13,126 nt of DNA from an archaeon. GTDB taxonomy: Archaea; Nanobdellota; Nanobdellia; Woesearchaeales; ARS49. The notes beneath the pieces were generated by a model that saw nothing but the letters and a program-made list of their open reading frames with translations, was not told the origin of the DNA and did no database searches. The stretch is from the NCBI GenBank assembly GCA_016213425.1, contig JACRAI010000064.1:1-13126 (forward strand), read 5' to 3'. Positions 12,682 to 13,126 of the stretch are shown here, one piece after another. The translations under genes and the position numbers were made by a program. Each line of letters starts with the position of its first letter. Position 1 is the first letter of the stretch.

Positions 12682-13126
12682 TTTTGAGTTTTTTTCAAAG
12701 GATAATTCCACAAATTCCACAATTTTCTTAACAACACTGCAAAAACTAAAAGTTCTAAAATAAAAATCAATAGTCTGAATTTGCATAAGAAATTAATCAG
12801 TACTAGCAAGAGCATCAATAATAAAGCAATTCCTGTTATTATCAAAAATGCAGTGTGACGTTTCTTTATTTTTCTTACGAAGTGTTCAACTAAAAAAGTG
12901 CTGAATAATAAAAGTATGAAGCAGACAAGTAAAGTGTGCAATAATTCTTTCGAACAATAAATTTCCTGCCTGAAAATATTCCCGCAATCTTGACTGCATG
13001 AATTATTGTTTTCATCCCAACCGCAGTATCCGTTTCCACAACTGCAAACTTGAGGTGTTCTTTCTTTCAAATCTTTCTTTCCTACTACTGCAATTTTATC
13101 ATCAAAACAGTCTTCTAATTCTAAAT
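12678..13126 (-). CDS. Partial membrane protein with an extracellular Cys-rich CGNGxC...DCG element
   Basis: The frame is open to the window edge, so the true start lies outside; the TTG at 13070 is internal. The visible 149 residues begin LELEDCFDDKIAVVGKKDL, then CSCGNGYCGWDENNNSCSQDCG, the CGNGxC-x-E-x-x-C-x-x-DCG type of element that recurs at membrane-proximal ends of surface proteins in DPANN archaea. Three membrane helices follow (LLHTLLVCFILLLFSTFLV, AFLIITGIALLLMLLLVLI, LLIFILELLVFAVLL), split by the basic KIKKRH, and a short basic tail. The Cys-rich part is most likely outside the cell. It would require export and disulphide formation. The gene is convergent with secA and their stop codons overlap: TTA of this gene and TAG of secA share bases 12679-12680. 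The function is unknown. Confidence 0.8.
   Translation of the reverse strand, partial: LELEDCFDDKIAVVGKKDLKERTPQVCSCGNGYCGWDENNNSCSQDCGNIFRQEIYCSKELLHTLLVCFILLLFSTFLVEHFVRKIKKRHTAFLIITGIALLLMLLLVLINFLCKFRLLIFILELLVFAVLLRKLWNLWNYPLKKTQN
12686..12697 (+). terminator. Possible T-run terminator of secA
   Basis: A run of seven T residues (12689-12695) follows the secA stop within about 10 bp, with TTTT at 12682-12685 before it. Archaeal termination is often directed by T-runs without a hairpin. It lies inside the convergent gene's 3' coding region, where the complementary A-run encodes Lys-Lys, so coding need could also explain it. Confidence 0.35.

Noticed and set aside
1..13126. tRNA genes, rRNA, CRISPR arrays, insertion sequences
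   Set aside because: No cloverleaf with a TψC-type GTTCRANNC arm, no regularly spaced repeats, and no transposase-like frame or terminal repeats were seen.

Overview
The window is AT-rich and reads as a chromosomal segment of an archaeon, most likely a small-genome DPANN lineage such as Woesearchaeota or Pacearchaeota. The evidence is: a DUF371 protein and an MCT-1/Tma20-type PUA protein in one operon, both archaeal in type; a DUF2683-like antitoxin paired with a RelE toxin; a glutaminase-less asparagine-synthetase-like enzyme; a surface protein with the Cys-rich CGNGxC...DCG element common in these archaea; and BRE/TATA promoters about 25-30 bp before start codons, several giving leaderless mRNAs. 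The lineage is inferred from protein character, not from a database search.

Layout. 1-274: decayed 3' end of a fic gene. 349-3857 (minus): a tight operon of six unrecognised or barely recognised genes, two of them probably membrane associated, one a stand-alone GXGXG beta-helix, the last broken by a one-base homopolymer frameshift. 4002-4512 (plus): a RelB/RelE-type toxin-antitoxin pair, divergent from that operon. 4519-5275 (minus): a small two-helix membrane protein and a lipoprotein-type cyclophilin. 5276-5627: no gene, but inverted repeats that fold as a three-way junction. 5628-6479 (minus): asparagine-synthetase-like PP-loop enzyme. 6596-7427 (plus): DUF371 and PUA genes. 7497-8885 (plus): a 462-residue protein, perhaps amidoligase-like. 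8889-9571 (minus): an unknown gene split by a -1 frameshift. 9706-12681 (plus): a 991-residue SecA. 12678-13126 (minus): 3' part of a membrane protein gene that begins outside the window.

The standout is SecA, the ATPase motor of bacterial protein export, which is not part of the known archaeal Sec pathway. It has a complete motor core, an archaeal TATA box and a leaderless start, so it looks resident and not contaminating. It also has large insertions and no C-terminal zinc-binding tail.

The intergenic region between SecA and the 8889-9571 gene carries a 16-bp palindrome. A near copy lies in the region between the six-gene operon and the toxin-antitoxin pair. On the minus strand both copies sit 13-14 bp upstream of a nearly identical BRE/TATA box (GAAAG[G/A]TTTAAATA). 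I infer that one regulator controls both loci, and that SecA, the split gene and the six-gene operon may form one functional unit, possibly a SecA-driven export or cell-surface system. The co-regulation is seen in sequence. The shared function is inference.
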